This document shows, piece by piece, positions 54,961-61,852 of a stretch of DNA of 61,852 bases. The position numbers and the translations under genes are program-made. The notes under the pieces were generated by a model. The model searched no databases. It saw only the letters and a list, made by a program, of their open reading frames with translations, and was not told the origin of the DNA. This DNA comes from Myxococcales bacterium (GTDB lineage: Bacteria; Myxococcota_A; UBA9042). Position 1 is the first letter of the stretch, and every line of letters begins with the position of its first letter. The DNA lies in assembly GCA_009692465.1 (NCBI GenBank), contig SHZD01000006.1, positions 1 to 61,852 on the forward strand. The letters run 5' to 3'.

Positions 54961-56252
54961 GTGCCGCGATACCCCTGTTTTTCGGCTGTGGCAAACCTGC
55001 GTCCCAACCGCCGACGGTGACGCCTGCAGCACTAGCCGTCCAGGCCCCAGATTTATCCGTGTTGAGCCGAACGGCCGGGCAGCACTGGCCGATACTGGAG
55101 CGCGGTCGCGCGATCGAAGACGGCCGCGCCGTGTTGCACCGCCACCAATGCAGCCGTTGTCACACCGTCGATGGCCAAGCGAGCCACGGCCGACCCTACG
55201 ACTGCGTCAAGTGCCACACTTTTCTCAAGGACTTGCCCAACCACCCGGCTAAATACGCCGACATCGCCGCCAAGCACGGCAAGCCCATTGTCGTGCGCTA
55301 CCTCAAGAACATCCAAAACTTACTGCAAGTCCCCGACTTGACGCTGCTCGGCGCCCGTCTGAGACCGGATTGGATCGGCAGGTTCGTGCGTGAACCCTAC
55401 GATGTGCGTCCCAATGCCCACGAAAGCATGTACCGCACCACAGTCACGGCCGAAGAAGCTGCGATTTTGGTCAAGTATTTCGCAGCAGTTGCCGACGTCG
55501 CCGATCCTACACTGCCGCAATGGCAGCCGCCGGCGTTGCCCGCCAAGCCCGACGCCAATCGCTTGACCGAAGGCAAGAATCTGTTCACCACTCGGGCATG
55601 CGCGACCTGCCATTACTTTGGCAATGTCGACTTTGGTATCAAGCCGCCGCTGCCCGTGGCCGGCAAACCCACTGTCAACGATTTGGCGCCCAATCTGCGC
55701 TTTGTCCGCGAGCGCATGACCTCAGAAGTGCTGGTCAAGTGGTTGCTCAATCCCCAGTCCGTCCAGCCGAACACCACGATGCCCAAGCTGGGTTTGAGCC
55801 AAACCGAGGCGGAAATCTTGCGCGATTATCTGTACTTTGCCGATCCTCTGCTGGCGCCAGCGCCGAGCCTGCCTACATCGCCGCCGACCACAGCGCTGCA
55901 CTTGTTGCCTGCAGCGGTAGCGCGGCCGGTAGGATGGGCGCAAGTCAAAGAGCGCGTTCTGGGCAAAGTCTGTGTCCACTGCCACATGAACGACCACGAA
56001 AACGACACCGGACCGGGCAACGGCGGCGGCATGGGCTACAAGGGCGTAGGCTTGTCGTTTCGGACCTACGAGCGCGCGGTGTGTGGGGCGCTGTCGGTCC
56101 GCAAGGTCGGCGCTATTCCGTGTTTGAAGTCCAGTCCAACGAAACGGTCCCGCCAATTCTGGCGACCATGCTGCAACGGCGAATCGAAGGCCTGCGCGAC
56201 CAAGCGGCGGCCAGTCGTGACACTGAACGGCCACCGTGCCCGCTGGGCCTAG
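54933..56252 (+). CDS. Multi-heme cytochrome c lipoprotein (5' part, frameshifted)
   Basis: Four CxxCH heme sites: CSRCH (from residue 73), CVKCH (91), CATCH (223) and CVHCH (347). The N-terminus MRLISDRLLGAAIPLFFGC reads as a lipoprotein signal with Cys19 as anchor, and its first part comes from R2 copy 4. The conserved protein appears to switch frame near 56079-56084, where (GT)3 occurs: removing one GT turns CGALS... into WGAVGPQGRRYSVFEVQ, which continues open to 56539. After the shift point this frame encodes about 50 unrelated residues to a stop at 56252. A multi-domain c-type cytochrome for periplasmic electron transfer; partner oxidase not in the window. Confidence 0.8.
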   Translation: MRLISDRLLGAAIPLFFGCGKPASQPPTVTPAALAVQAPDLSVLSRTAGQHWPILERGRAIEDGRAVLHRHQCSRCHTVDGQASHGRPYDCVKCHTFLKDLPNHPAKYADIAAKHGKPIVVRYLKNIQNLLQVPDLTLLGARLRPDWIGRFVREPYDVRPNAHESMYRTTVTAEEAAILVKYFAAVADVADPTLPQWQPPALPAKPDANRLTEGKNLFTTRACATCHYFGNVDFGIKPPLPVAGKPTVNDLAPNLRFVRERMTSEVLVKWLLNPQSVQPNTTMPKLGLSQTEAEILRDYLYFADPLLAPAPSLPTSPPTTALHLLPAAVARPVGWAQVKERVLGKVCVHCHMNDHENDTGPGNGGGMGYKGVGLSFRTYERAVCGALSVRKVGAIPCLKSSPTKRSRQFWRPCCNGESKACATKRRPVVTLNGHRARWA

Positions 56253-56539
56253 TCGGCATGCCACTGGGCTTGCCGGCGATGACAGACGAAGAATTTGCAA
56301 TCTTGCGCGCATGGATCGAACAAGGCTGCCAAGGGCCGACCGCAGTGACCGGAAAGGCAGGTTTTACGGATGGCTTGCTGGTCGCCGACGGGCCGATTGC
56401 AGTCAACTCTGGCTGCGAGGTGCGTCAGCCCGCAGTGCCGCCGCCACCATGGGCTGTTCGCCCTGTTCTGGCCGTGAAACCAGCAGGCGCAGCGACTGCA
56501 GTCGATGCTCAGCGCTCGCCAACGCCCAGTGGCCACTGA
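56086..56539 (+). pseudogene. 3' part of the multi-heme cytochrome c gene, other frame
   Basis: Reads WGAVGPQGRRYSVFEVQSNE, a PPILATMLQRRIEGLRDQ helix, MPLGLPAMTDEEFAILRAWI and EQGCQGP, the usual ending of these tandem-cytochrome proteins (PLGLPPL...W...G pattern). It is in the reading frame one base back from the 5' part, so either a two-base slippage at 56079-56084 or a sequencing/assembly error split one gene. The final 70 residues are Pro/Ala-rich. Confidence 0.65.
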
Positions 56540-56566
56540 CATGCCACTGACATGCCACTGACATGC
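56533..56566 (+). repeat. 11-bp tandem repeat, three units
   Basis: CCACTGACATG three times, between the cytochrome and transporter genes, spanning the cytochrome stop region and ending just before the ATG at 56571, where the ribosome site of the transporter would be. Confidence 0.9.
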
Positions 56567-56570
56567 CGCC

Positions 56571-57134
56571 ATGAATCCACGCTTGCTAGCGCTGTTGGGC
56601 GTTCGCCACGGCGAAGGTGCGCGCACCGGCCGCCTTTTCGTGTTGATTCTGCTGTTGACCCTGACGGTGGCAGTAGCCAAAGCCGCGCAACAAGGCATTT
56701 TTTTGGCCACCGCAGCCCGCGAGCGCATTGCCGATGCCTTTGTGCTGTCGGCGCTGGTGCTGGCCCTGTGTTCGCTGGTTGTGTCCGCTGTGGCTGGCCG
56801 AGTGGGTCCGGTGCGGCTGTTTGTCGGGCTGGCAACGGCGGTGGCGGTGCTGTTCATCGGTGCTTGGACCGTGTTTTTAGTGCACGCCGACCCTATGGCG
56901 TTGTATGTGCTGGTGCAAGCGTCGATTGGGCTGATGGTGGTCCAAGGGTGGTCAGTCGCCACTGAAGCCTTGGATGTCCGCAGTGCTAAACGGCTTTTGC
57001 CGGTCATTGGCAATGCGGCCGGCCTGGGTTGGACCCTGGGCGGTTTTGCGGTTGCCCCGCTCAGCCACCTCATCGGCGCGGTGGCGCTGGTGCCGGTGGC
57101 CGCAGGCTTACTGCTGGCGACGGCGGCGTTGGCG
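56571..57134 (+). pseudogene. Npt1/Npt2-type nucleotide transporter, N-terminal fragment (interrupted by R2)
   Basis: Membrane domain start of an NTT/MFS-like carrier: GVRHGEGARTGRLFVLILLL, then a series of TM helices (about six in 188 residues). Coding continues into R2 copy 5, where the frame reads about 40 repeat-derived residues to a stop at 57257. If R2 is removed leaving a single CTAG, the codons run ALA-LVV-AQYD straight into the 57341 frame, so this was one gene. The native family fuses the transporter with HEAT repeats and a cyclic-nucleotide-binding domain, both found downstream. Confidence 0.8.
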
Positions 57135-57341
57135 CTAGGAGCCTGTCGGAAATCAATCGGTTGTGAAATATCTATCCGGTTATACACAATGAATCTATTA
57201 CGATCCGACAGTCTCCTAGCCAGTCAACTATTCTCAACTGTCCGAGAACTGCCCTGAGTGAATCCGTGCAGTTTCGGACAGTTGCCGCCGTCTAGCCAGA
57301 CGGCGCTAGGAGCGAGTCGGAATACTCCGACACGCTCCTAG
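57135..57341 (-). mobile_element. R2 MITE-like repeat, copy 5 (207 bp), inserted in a transporter gene
   Basis: Begins CTAGGAGCCTGTCGGA and ends TCCGACACGCTCCTAG. CTAG at both ends behaves as a 4-bp target duplication: excision with one CTAG restores the reading frame, while removing all 207 bp does not. The terminal inverted repeat is GAGC(C/G)TGTCGGA. No transposase is inside, so it would need one in trans; the CTAG target fits the YTAR pattern I know for some IS5-type elements, which is only a suggestion. Confidence 0.88.
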
Positions 57342-59533
57342 TGGTGGCCCAGTACGATATTGCCCCGATTCGCCAGACTGCGGTCAAACCGACACTTTTG
57401 ACGTCTCTGGCGGCGGGCCTACACCAAATGGCCACCGTGCCGCTGTTGCGCACGCTCGCCGTCCTCGCGGTCGTCAGTTTGCTGACTGAGCAGTTGCTTG
57501 ATTTTGTGCTGTTTGCCACCGCCCAACAAGAGTTGCGCACCCCAGAGCACATTGCCGCCTTCATGGGCGTGTTTTTTGGCGTGACCGGCGCCTTGACGAT
57601 GCTGGCGCCGCTGGTGGCTGGCAAGGTGTTGGCCAAGCTCGGCAGCGCCACTACAGCCCAGATTCCGCTTGGCACCGCGCTGGTGTTGGCCTTGGCGCTG
57701 GTGGTGCATCCCAGTTTTGCGGCCGCAGTGCTCAGTCGCGGGGCGTTTCGGGTGACGGAGAGCGCTCTAGGCTCAGCGGCGCGCGGCCAAATGCAAACCG
57801 CCTTGCCGGGCACAGCGCGCTCACAGAGCAATGCCTTGCTAAAGGGTGTGATTGCGCCCGCGTTTTACGCGGTGGGTGGCTTGGGCCTCAAGTTCGCGCC
57901 GACCATCGATTTACGCTGGTTAGCGATCGCGGTCGCCGTGTTGGCTGCCATCGGCTTTGGTGTCGCCGGGGCGCTGTTGCGGCGAGCTTATGCCAGCCTA
58001 GTGCGCAACTCGATTGATGATCGACGGTTAGACCTCAATGAAGTCTATAGGTTGGATGACGAAACCCTACGCGCTTTGGCTGACGAACTGTACTGCGGGG
58101 ACCGCAATCGCGAGCTGCTGGCTGCAGAAATTCTGGCCCAGTGTCGCGACAACCCCAAGGCGCGGTTGGTTTTGCGCAACGCCTGTGCTCTTCCCGATCG
58201 CCAGTTGCAGCGCTTTGCGGTGGCGGCGCTGACCAATGGCTGTCAACACGAGGATGCGCAGGCGTTTGCCGGGGTGCTGGCGACGTCGACCGATGCCGAC
58301 GTGCGCAAATCCGCATTGCGCGGCTTGCTGCACTCTAGCGGCAGCTGGCAAGCGACCGTGGCGACCGCTGCCGATCAACCGCCGTCCGACGTCACTGCGC
58401 TGGCTTGTGCCGCCCAAATCGCCGACCACTGCGACAATGCCGGGGCGTGCCAAGGGCAGCTCTGCGACCGGCCTTGTGGCGCCGCAGCTGTCGCTTTGCA
58501 GCAGATGGCGACCAGTCCTAATGCGCTAGTGCGCGAAAATGCGCTGTGGGCGATCGGCGAGATCGGCGTGCACCGCGGCGGCGCGCTCCACTGGGTGCTT
58601 GGCGGGCGATCTGACCGCGAGCGCCCAGTATTTACAGCTAGTTACGCTGCGCTCGGTCGCATCGCTCACCCCGATGCGCAGCAGGCCCTGCTGGCCGGAT
58701 TGGCCGACCCGCGGACCGCGGCGGCGGCGATGGAAGGACTGGCCGCCATGCCAGACGCCTTGTGTGCTCACCTGCTCCCGCTGCTGGATCAACTCGCCGC
58801 TGGCGGACAAATTGCGGCTGCCGTGGCTTTGGGCAGTGGCACCGGTCCGCACAGTGCGGCGGCGTTGACGCATTTGCTGCGCAGGCCGCAGCGAGCGGTG
58901 CGCTACCGGGCTGCTAAGGCCATCGCTGCTCGACAATGCTTTGATACAATGCGGGAAATTCCAAATTCCGCGGTTACACTCGTGGTCCACGATGAAATTT
59001 GCTCAGCCTTGCAAGCGACATTGGTCTTGGCTGGGGTGGCGCACCGCAATGGCAATCGCATTCCGCACACGGGCGCCGTCGCATTTTTTTGTGGCGAAGT
59101 GCAGGCGCGGATTGCGCTTTGTCACCGGCGAATGTTTGCACTGCTCGCGCTGCTGGTAGACTCCAAATTGGTCGATTTGACCCAGTACCATGTCCGGCGC
59201 AACGACAGCAAAAGTGTGGCCGCCAGTCTGGAATTGTTGGAACATGCGCTGCCCGCTCCACTGCGCGGCGATGTGCTCTTGGTCTTGGACGGCCAGTCGC
59301 TGCGCGAACCCTACCGGACGCTGCGTGAGCGCCCCGACCTCGATCAGACCGCGACGACCGACCCCTTGGCCTGCGTGATGGGCCCCACCGGCGACGGTTG
59401 GCTGCGCACCTGTGCCGCCTATGCTTTCAAGGACGACATGGCCCGCCGCTATCCGCATCCAATTTGCCCTGGCCAGCTCCAAAATCCCGTTGTTGCAGCG
59501 CGTTCACTTTTTGCGGGCGGTGTCACTGTTTGA
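57341..59533 (+). CDS. Nucleotide-transporter C-half plus HEAT-repeat region (middle fragment)
   Basis: 730 aa frame opening with GTG at the right edge of R2. The first about 220 residues are the second half of the membrane domain (MATVPLLRTLAVLAVVSLLT, GVFFGVTGALTMLAPLVAGK, and so on, five or so TM helices). The remainder is a HEAT-like helical repeat region (about 230-700; ALRGLLHSSGSWQA, MATSPNALVRENALWAIGEI, YRAAKAIAARQC). In intact relatives a cNMP-binding domain follows in frame; here it lies in another frame from about 59445, so the last ~25 residues (PICPGQLQNPVVAARSLFAG...) are out of the ancestral frame. Probably non-functional unless the fragments act together. Confidence 0.72.
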   Translation: MVAQYDIAPIRQTAVKPTLLTSLAAGLHQMATVPLLRTLAVLAVVSLLTEQLLDFVLFATAQQELRTPEHIAAFMGVFFGVTGALTMLAPLVAGKVLAKLGSATTAQIPLGTALVLALALVVHPSFAAAVLSRGAFRVTESALGSAARGQMQTALPGTARSQSNALLKGVIAPAFYAVGGLGLKFAPTIDLRWLAIAVAVLAAIGFGVAGALLRRAYASLVRNSIDDRRLDLNEVYRLDDETLRALADELYCGDRNRELLAAEILAQCRDNPKARLVLRNACALPDRQLQRFAVAALTNGCQHEDAQAFAGVLATSTDADVRKSALRGLLHSSGSWQATVATAADQPPSDVTALACAAQIADHCDNAGACQGQLCDRPCGAAAVALQQMATSPNALVRENALWAIGEIGVHRGGALHWVLGGRSDRERPVFTASYAALGRIAHPDAQQALLAGLADPRTAAAAMEGLAAMPDALCAHLLPLLDQLAAGGQIAAAVALGSGTGPHSAAALTHLLRRPQRAVRYRAAKAIAARQCFDTMREIPNSAVTLVVHDEICSALQATLVLAGVAHRNGNRIPHTGAVAFFCGEVQARIALCHRRMFALLALLVDSKLVDLTQYHVRRNDSKSVAASLELLEHALPAPLRGDVLLVLDGQSLREPYRTLRERPDLDQTATTDPLACVMGPTGDGWLRTCAAYAFKDDMARRYPHPICPGQLQNPVVAARSLFAGGVTV

Positions 59534-59909
59534 CGCGGTATCGGGGGAGGACTTGATGCAAATTGCCTCCGCCGCCACCGAACTGGCCCTGGGAGCCGAT
59601 CAAACCGTGTTCGCCAAGGGCGATCCAAGCCAAGAGATCTACCTGCTGGTGGCTGGCTGCGTGATCGTCCTGGACGGCGGCGCGCCGATCGCCACGTTGC
59701 GGCCCCCTGAAGTGTTTGGCGAATTGGCCGCCTTGGACGGCGAACCCCGATCAGCCACGGCTGTGTGTGGCGAACCCACCACTTTGTTGCGCATTGCCCG
59801 CGGCGATTTGGACGAAATTATGGAGCGCAAGCCGCAAGTAGCCCGTGAAATCATTCGTGTATTGGCCCGGCGGCTGCGCGACAGTACCGCGCGCTTGACT
59901 AAGCACTAA
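59412..59909 (+). CDS. Cyclic-nucleotide-binding domain (C-terminal fragment of the transporter gene)
   Basis: 165 aa frame. LLQRVHFLRAVSLFDAVSGE leads into a Crp-type cNMP domain: GADQTVFAKGDPSQEIYLLV, FGELAALDGEPRSATAV (phosphate-binding cassette FGE...RSA) and a C-terminal helix ending LTKH. It overlaps the preceding frame by about 120 bp, and conserved sequence passes from the 57341 frame to this one around 59440-59465, implying a +1/-2 frameshift (real or error). A separately translated small cNMP protein from ATG 59421 is possible. Its stop codon lies in the first unit of a 25-bp tandem repeat. Confidence 0.75.
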   Translation: MPPMLSRTTWPAAIRIQFALASSKIPLLQRVHFLRAVSLFDAVSGEDLMQIASAATELALGADQTVFAKGDPSQEIYLLVAGCVIVLDGGAPIATLRPPEVFGELAALDGEPRSATAVCGEPTTLLRIARGDLDEIMERKPQVAREIIRVLARRLRDSTARLTKH

Positions 59910-60096
59910 ATTCGCAATGGTGACTAAGCACTAAATTCGCAATGGTGACTAGGCACTAAATTCGCAATGGTGACTAGGCACTAAATTCGCAATGGTGACT
60001 AGGCACTAGATTCGGGATGGTGGCTAAGCACTAGATTCGGGATGGTGGCTAAGCGCTGAATTCGGATTGGTGACCAAGCACTGAATTCGAAATAGG
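59897..60096 (+). repeat. 25-bp tandem repeat, eight units
   Basis: Unit GACTAAGCACTAAATTCGCA + ATGGT, with drift along the array (GACTAGGCAC..., GGCTAAGCACTAGATTCGGG). The first unit contains the stop codon of the cNMP-domain frame (AAG CAC TAA). No spacers, so it is not a CRISPR. Confidence 0.95.
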
Positions 60097-60122
60097 ATCA
60101 GGCGATCCGCTGGCCGGCACAG

Positions 60123-60788
60123 CTACTTGGCGGCCATCGACTGCATAAAGCCAAACGCGATCACAGCCACAATCGCCAACAATGCCGCAGCAACCACCAT
60201 ATAGCGGACTGGCGACTTGGGCTTGTTGTCTTGCACCATCAAGTCATGAAAACTCGACGGACTCGGACCGCGCCACGCCAACCGGCTAACTTCTTCCAGA
60301 GCCCGCAACGCGATATCCAACTCTGCGATATCAAAGGTCGGGGCCCGCAAAGTCGCCACCACCATGCCGCCGACGCACTGGGTCACCTCAAACCGCGTCC
60401 CCGCCAACTGGCCCATGCCCATGCCGCGGCCTTGGTTGCGCCACATCAATGGCTTAAGCGACCGATAGGCGATGGCCGCATAGGGCAAGCGGTGGCCACC
60501 CGCGTCCAGCACATCAAAAACACTTGTCGCAAGGCACCGCGGCGTCCACGCAAAAATGGCCTGAACCGGTCCCTTCACCGGCTGGTCCGGCACCGCAAAG
60601 TGCGGGTGAATATCGGCCACCACTGCAAAAATCGCACCGTTGCGGCGCAGTTCCAGCACCGCGGCATTCTCCAGCGCCAGCTTGTCGGCGGCTGGCGTAT
60701 CGGTCGCCAATGCCGCAGCCAACTGAAACGGCGTGCCACCAAACTTGGATTGGACAGCCATCCAGCTGCGTCTTGTACGGTCATCCAT
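60123..60788 (-). CDS. Tail-anchored membrane protein of unknown function
   Basis: 221 aa from the ATG at 60788 (the frame is open to 60854). A soluble mixed alpha/beta N-domain is followed by a C-terminal TM helix (YMVVAAALLAIVAVIAFGF) with only a short tail, so the protein is probably inserted by its C-terminus and faces the cytoplasm. Segments FGGTPFQLAAAL, IFAWTPRCLATSVFDV and ELDIALRALEEV are not ones I can assign. No operon partner is close; the tandem repeat lies downstream and the HD gene upstream in the same direction. Confidence 0.6.
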   Translation of the reverse strand: MDDRTRRSWMAVQSKFGGTPFQLAAALATDTPAADKLALENAAVLELRRNGAIFAVVADIHPHFAVPDQPVKGPVQAIFAWTPRCLATSVFDVLDAGGHRLPYAAIAYRSLKPLMWRNQGRGMGMGQLAGTRFEVTQCVGGMVVATLRAPTFDIAELDIALRALEEVSRLAWRGPSPSSFHDLMVQDNKPKSPVRYMVVAAALLAIVAVIAFGFMQSMAAK

Positions 60789-60987
60789 GCGGCATCCGAA
60801 TACGACTTCGCCGTTGCGTATGAAAATTATCGCGTGTTCGTGCCGCTGCGCCAAGTTCGGGTTGCGCGCAAACCTGTTGGTGCGCAGTTCGCAATCGCTT
60901 CACCGGTAAGCGTTTTGGCGAAAATACTTTATAGTCATTGTGTTAAGCTGCGCAACGGTGAATCGATACCCACTCGCCGTGGACCAC

Positions 60988-61578
60988 TCAGCCAGCCGTC
61001 AGGCGCTCCAACTCAGTGACCACCCGCTCCAACTCGTCGAGCAACCGCGAGCGGCCATGCAACAGAAACGCGTCGACTAACTTGCGGTAATACCATAGAG
61101 TTCCGACCTTGCCACCTTTGAAACGCTCAAACGCCGCATCGCCAAGTTCGCGGACGTCACTGAGGATACTGCGGGCGTTGTGCAGCTTGTCGCAGGCCGA
61201 AACCAGCCTGGACTCTGCGGATTTTTCGGCAACGTGGTCGATGTACGCTTGCTTGCGTTGTGGCCAAGGTGGCTTGGGTTGCACGTCGCTGTCGGTGCAA
61301 GCAGCCACAATTGCCGCAACTTGCTCGCCAAACTCACGACGGATTTGCGCCAAGCGCGCTGGGCCGCCACCATCCTCTACGGCATCGTGTAAAAGCGCTG
61401 CGATTGCGCAATCTTCATCGCCACCATATTCCAATGTGAGCGCAGCAACCGAGAATACGTGAGAAACATAGGGAATTTGCGTGCCCTTGCGGGCTTGGTC
61501 CCGGTGCCACAGGCACGCTCGGCTCGTCGCCAGCACGAAGCGGTCGCTCAGCGGCGCAATCAATCGGGTTTCGGGCAT
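60988..61578 (-). CDS. HD-domain phosphohydrolase (RelA/SpoT hydrolase-like)
   Basis: 196 aa from ATG 61578. HD signature: PYVSHVFSVAAL, then ALLHDAVEDGGG, CTDSDVQPKPPWPQRKQAYI (loop of the alarmone-hydrolase type) and SACDKLHNARSIL. It belongs to the same superfamily as the HD protein at 8314-8883 but is clearly a different gene. These stand-alone hydrolases typically degrade (p)ppGpp or related nucleotides; no synthetase is in the window. R1 copy 9 lies upstream. Confidence 0.8.
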   Translation of the reverse strand: MPETRLIAPLSDRFVLATSRACLWHRDQARKGTQIPYVSHVFSVAALTLEYGGDEDCAIAALLHDAVEDGGGPARLAQIRREFGEQVAAIVAACTDSDVQPKPPWPQRKQAYIDHVAEKSAESRLVSACDKLHNARSILSDVRELGDAAFERFKGGKVGTLWYYRKLVDAFLLHGRSRLLDELERVVTELERLTAG

Positions 61579-61700
61579 GGCAGACCTACCGATGCGACCA
61601 GTTCGTGCTGATCCCGAGAAAACTCAGCCACGAAAATGCAGCGGCGAGATGTCCCCAGATTGTGCAGGGAGAACGCACTGGCGGTCAATCCATGGGTCTC

Positions 61701-61852
61701 ACCGCGATCCCCCGCTTTGGGCGCATCTGTGCGTCGCTGCGGCGCTTTCCTCCTAGACAGTTCGCAGGACTGTCTCATTGGCGTACGCAAGTACGCCTCA
61801 GTCGTCAAGCCCCTTGCTCCTTGTCGAGCGACAGCGAGCGACAGCGAGCGAC
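61701..61852 (+). repeat. R1 dispersed repeat, copy 9 (5' portion, runs off window end)
   Basis: Complete left end (ACCGCGATCCCCCGCTTTGG, then GCGCATCTGTGCGTCGCTGC) followed by bases 61740-61852 that equal bases 1-113. Together with bases 114-182 it forms one whole R1. Confidence 0.92.

Noticed and set aside
59897-60096. CRISPR array
   Set aside because: Units are directly adjacent with no spacers and no cas genes nearby.
1-61852. Circular plasmid
   Set aside because: The end overlap lies in a dispersed repeat, no replication, partition or mobilisation gene is present, and the genes are chromosomal housekeeping types.

Overview
The window is a 61.9 kb piece of GC-rich chromosome from a Gram-negative bacterium, most likely a Myxococcota-like (deltaproteobacterial) lineage. 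The clues are proteins packed with repeats of the CDDGxxCTxDxC type, a MopE-type CNGIDDDC motif, an AgmX/PglI-like C-terminal domain, a TatT-like TPR protein, branched-chain ketoacid dehydrogenase subunits, and many extracytoplasmic lipoproteins. I see no rRNA, tRNA, phage, CRISPR, transposase or plasmid replication gene.

Layout. 0.4-5.6 kb (+): a small Ala/Lys-rich protein, TtcA (tRNA thiolation), a GspE/PilB-type secretion ATPase and an Hsp33 chaperone. 6-15.2 kb (-): a tightly packed run of TatT-like protein, AgmX-like protein, HD hydrolase, a pair of M16 peptidases (one active, one without the zinc motif), an ArsA/MinD-like ATPase, and the selenocysteine elongation factor SelB. 15.5-19 kb (+): a large zinc-ribbon/TPR membrane protein. 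19.4-21.6 kb (-): the E1 alpha and beta subunits of a 2-oxoacid dehydrogenase. 21.9-26.8 kb (+): a solitary tandem-BMC-like protein, Maf, ExbB/ExbD and PccB. 27.5-37.4 kb: two divergent Cys-rich surface lipoproteins of 2497 and about 640 aa. 37.6-46 kb (+): TamB and an unusually long Omp85 (TamA/BamA-like) protein. 46.3-50.3 kb (-): a membrane-only spermidine-synthase-like protein and an ECF sigma / membrane regulator / surface-repeat operon. 50.6-61.6 kb: a small lipoprotein, polyphosphate glucokinase, a radical SAM/GYPPCC fusion, a frameshifted multi-heme cytochrome, a nucleotide-transporter/HEAT/cNMP gene broken by a repeat, a tail-anchored protein and a second HD hydrolase.

The most striking content is non-coding. 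Three families of short dispersed repeats, named R1, R2 and R3 here, fill almost every larger intergenic gap. R1 (about 150-270 bp, 9 copies) has conserved flanks around a hairpin whose arms differ between copies but stay complementary, plus a variable decamer array. R2 (207-230 bp, 5 copies) is MITE-like, with terminal inverted repeats and CTAG at both ends. One R2 copy sits inside a transporter gene, where removing it with one CTAG restores the reading frame exactly. Three other R2 copies supply, with that CTAG, the TAG stop codon of the adjacent gene, and another supplies the start of a lipoprotein signal peptide. R3 lies just downstream of stop codons and usually has the orientation of the gene it follows. 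One R1 end also provides the start codon of the Omp85 gene.

The two window ends share an exact 113-bp overlap inside R1, so joining them gives one complete R1 element. Because R1 is dispersed and the genes are chromosomal, this looks more like a repeat-bounded contig than a plasmid. The functional calls rest on motif recognition by eye, without database searches.
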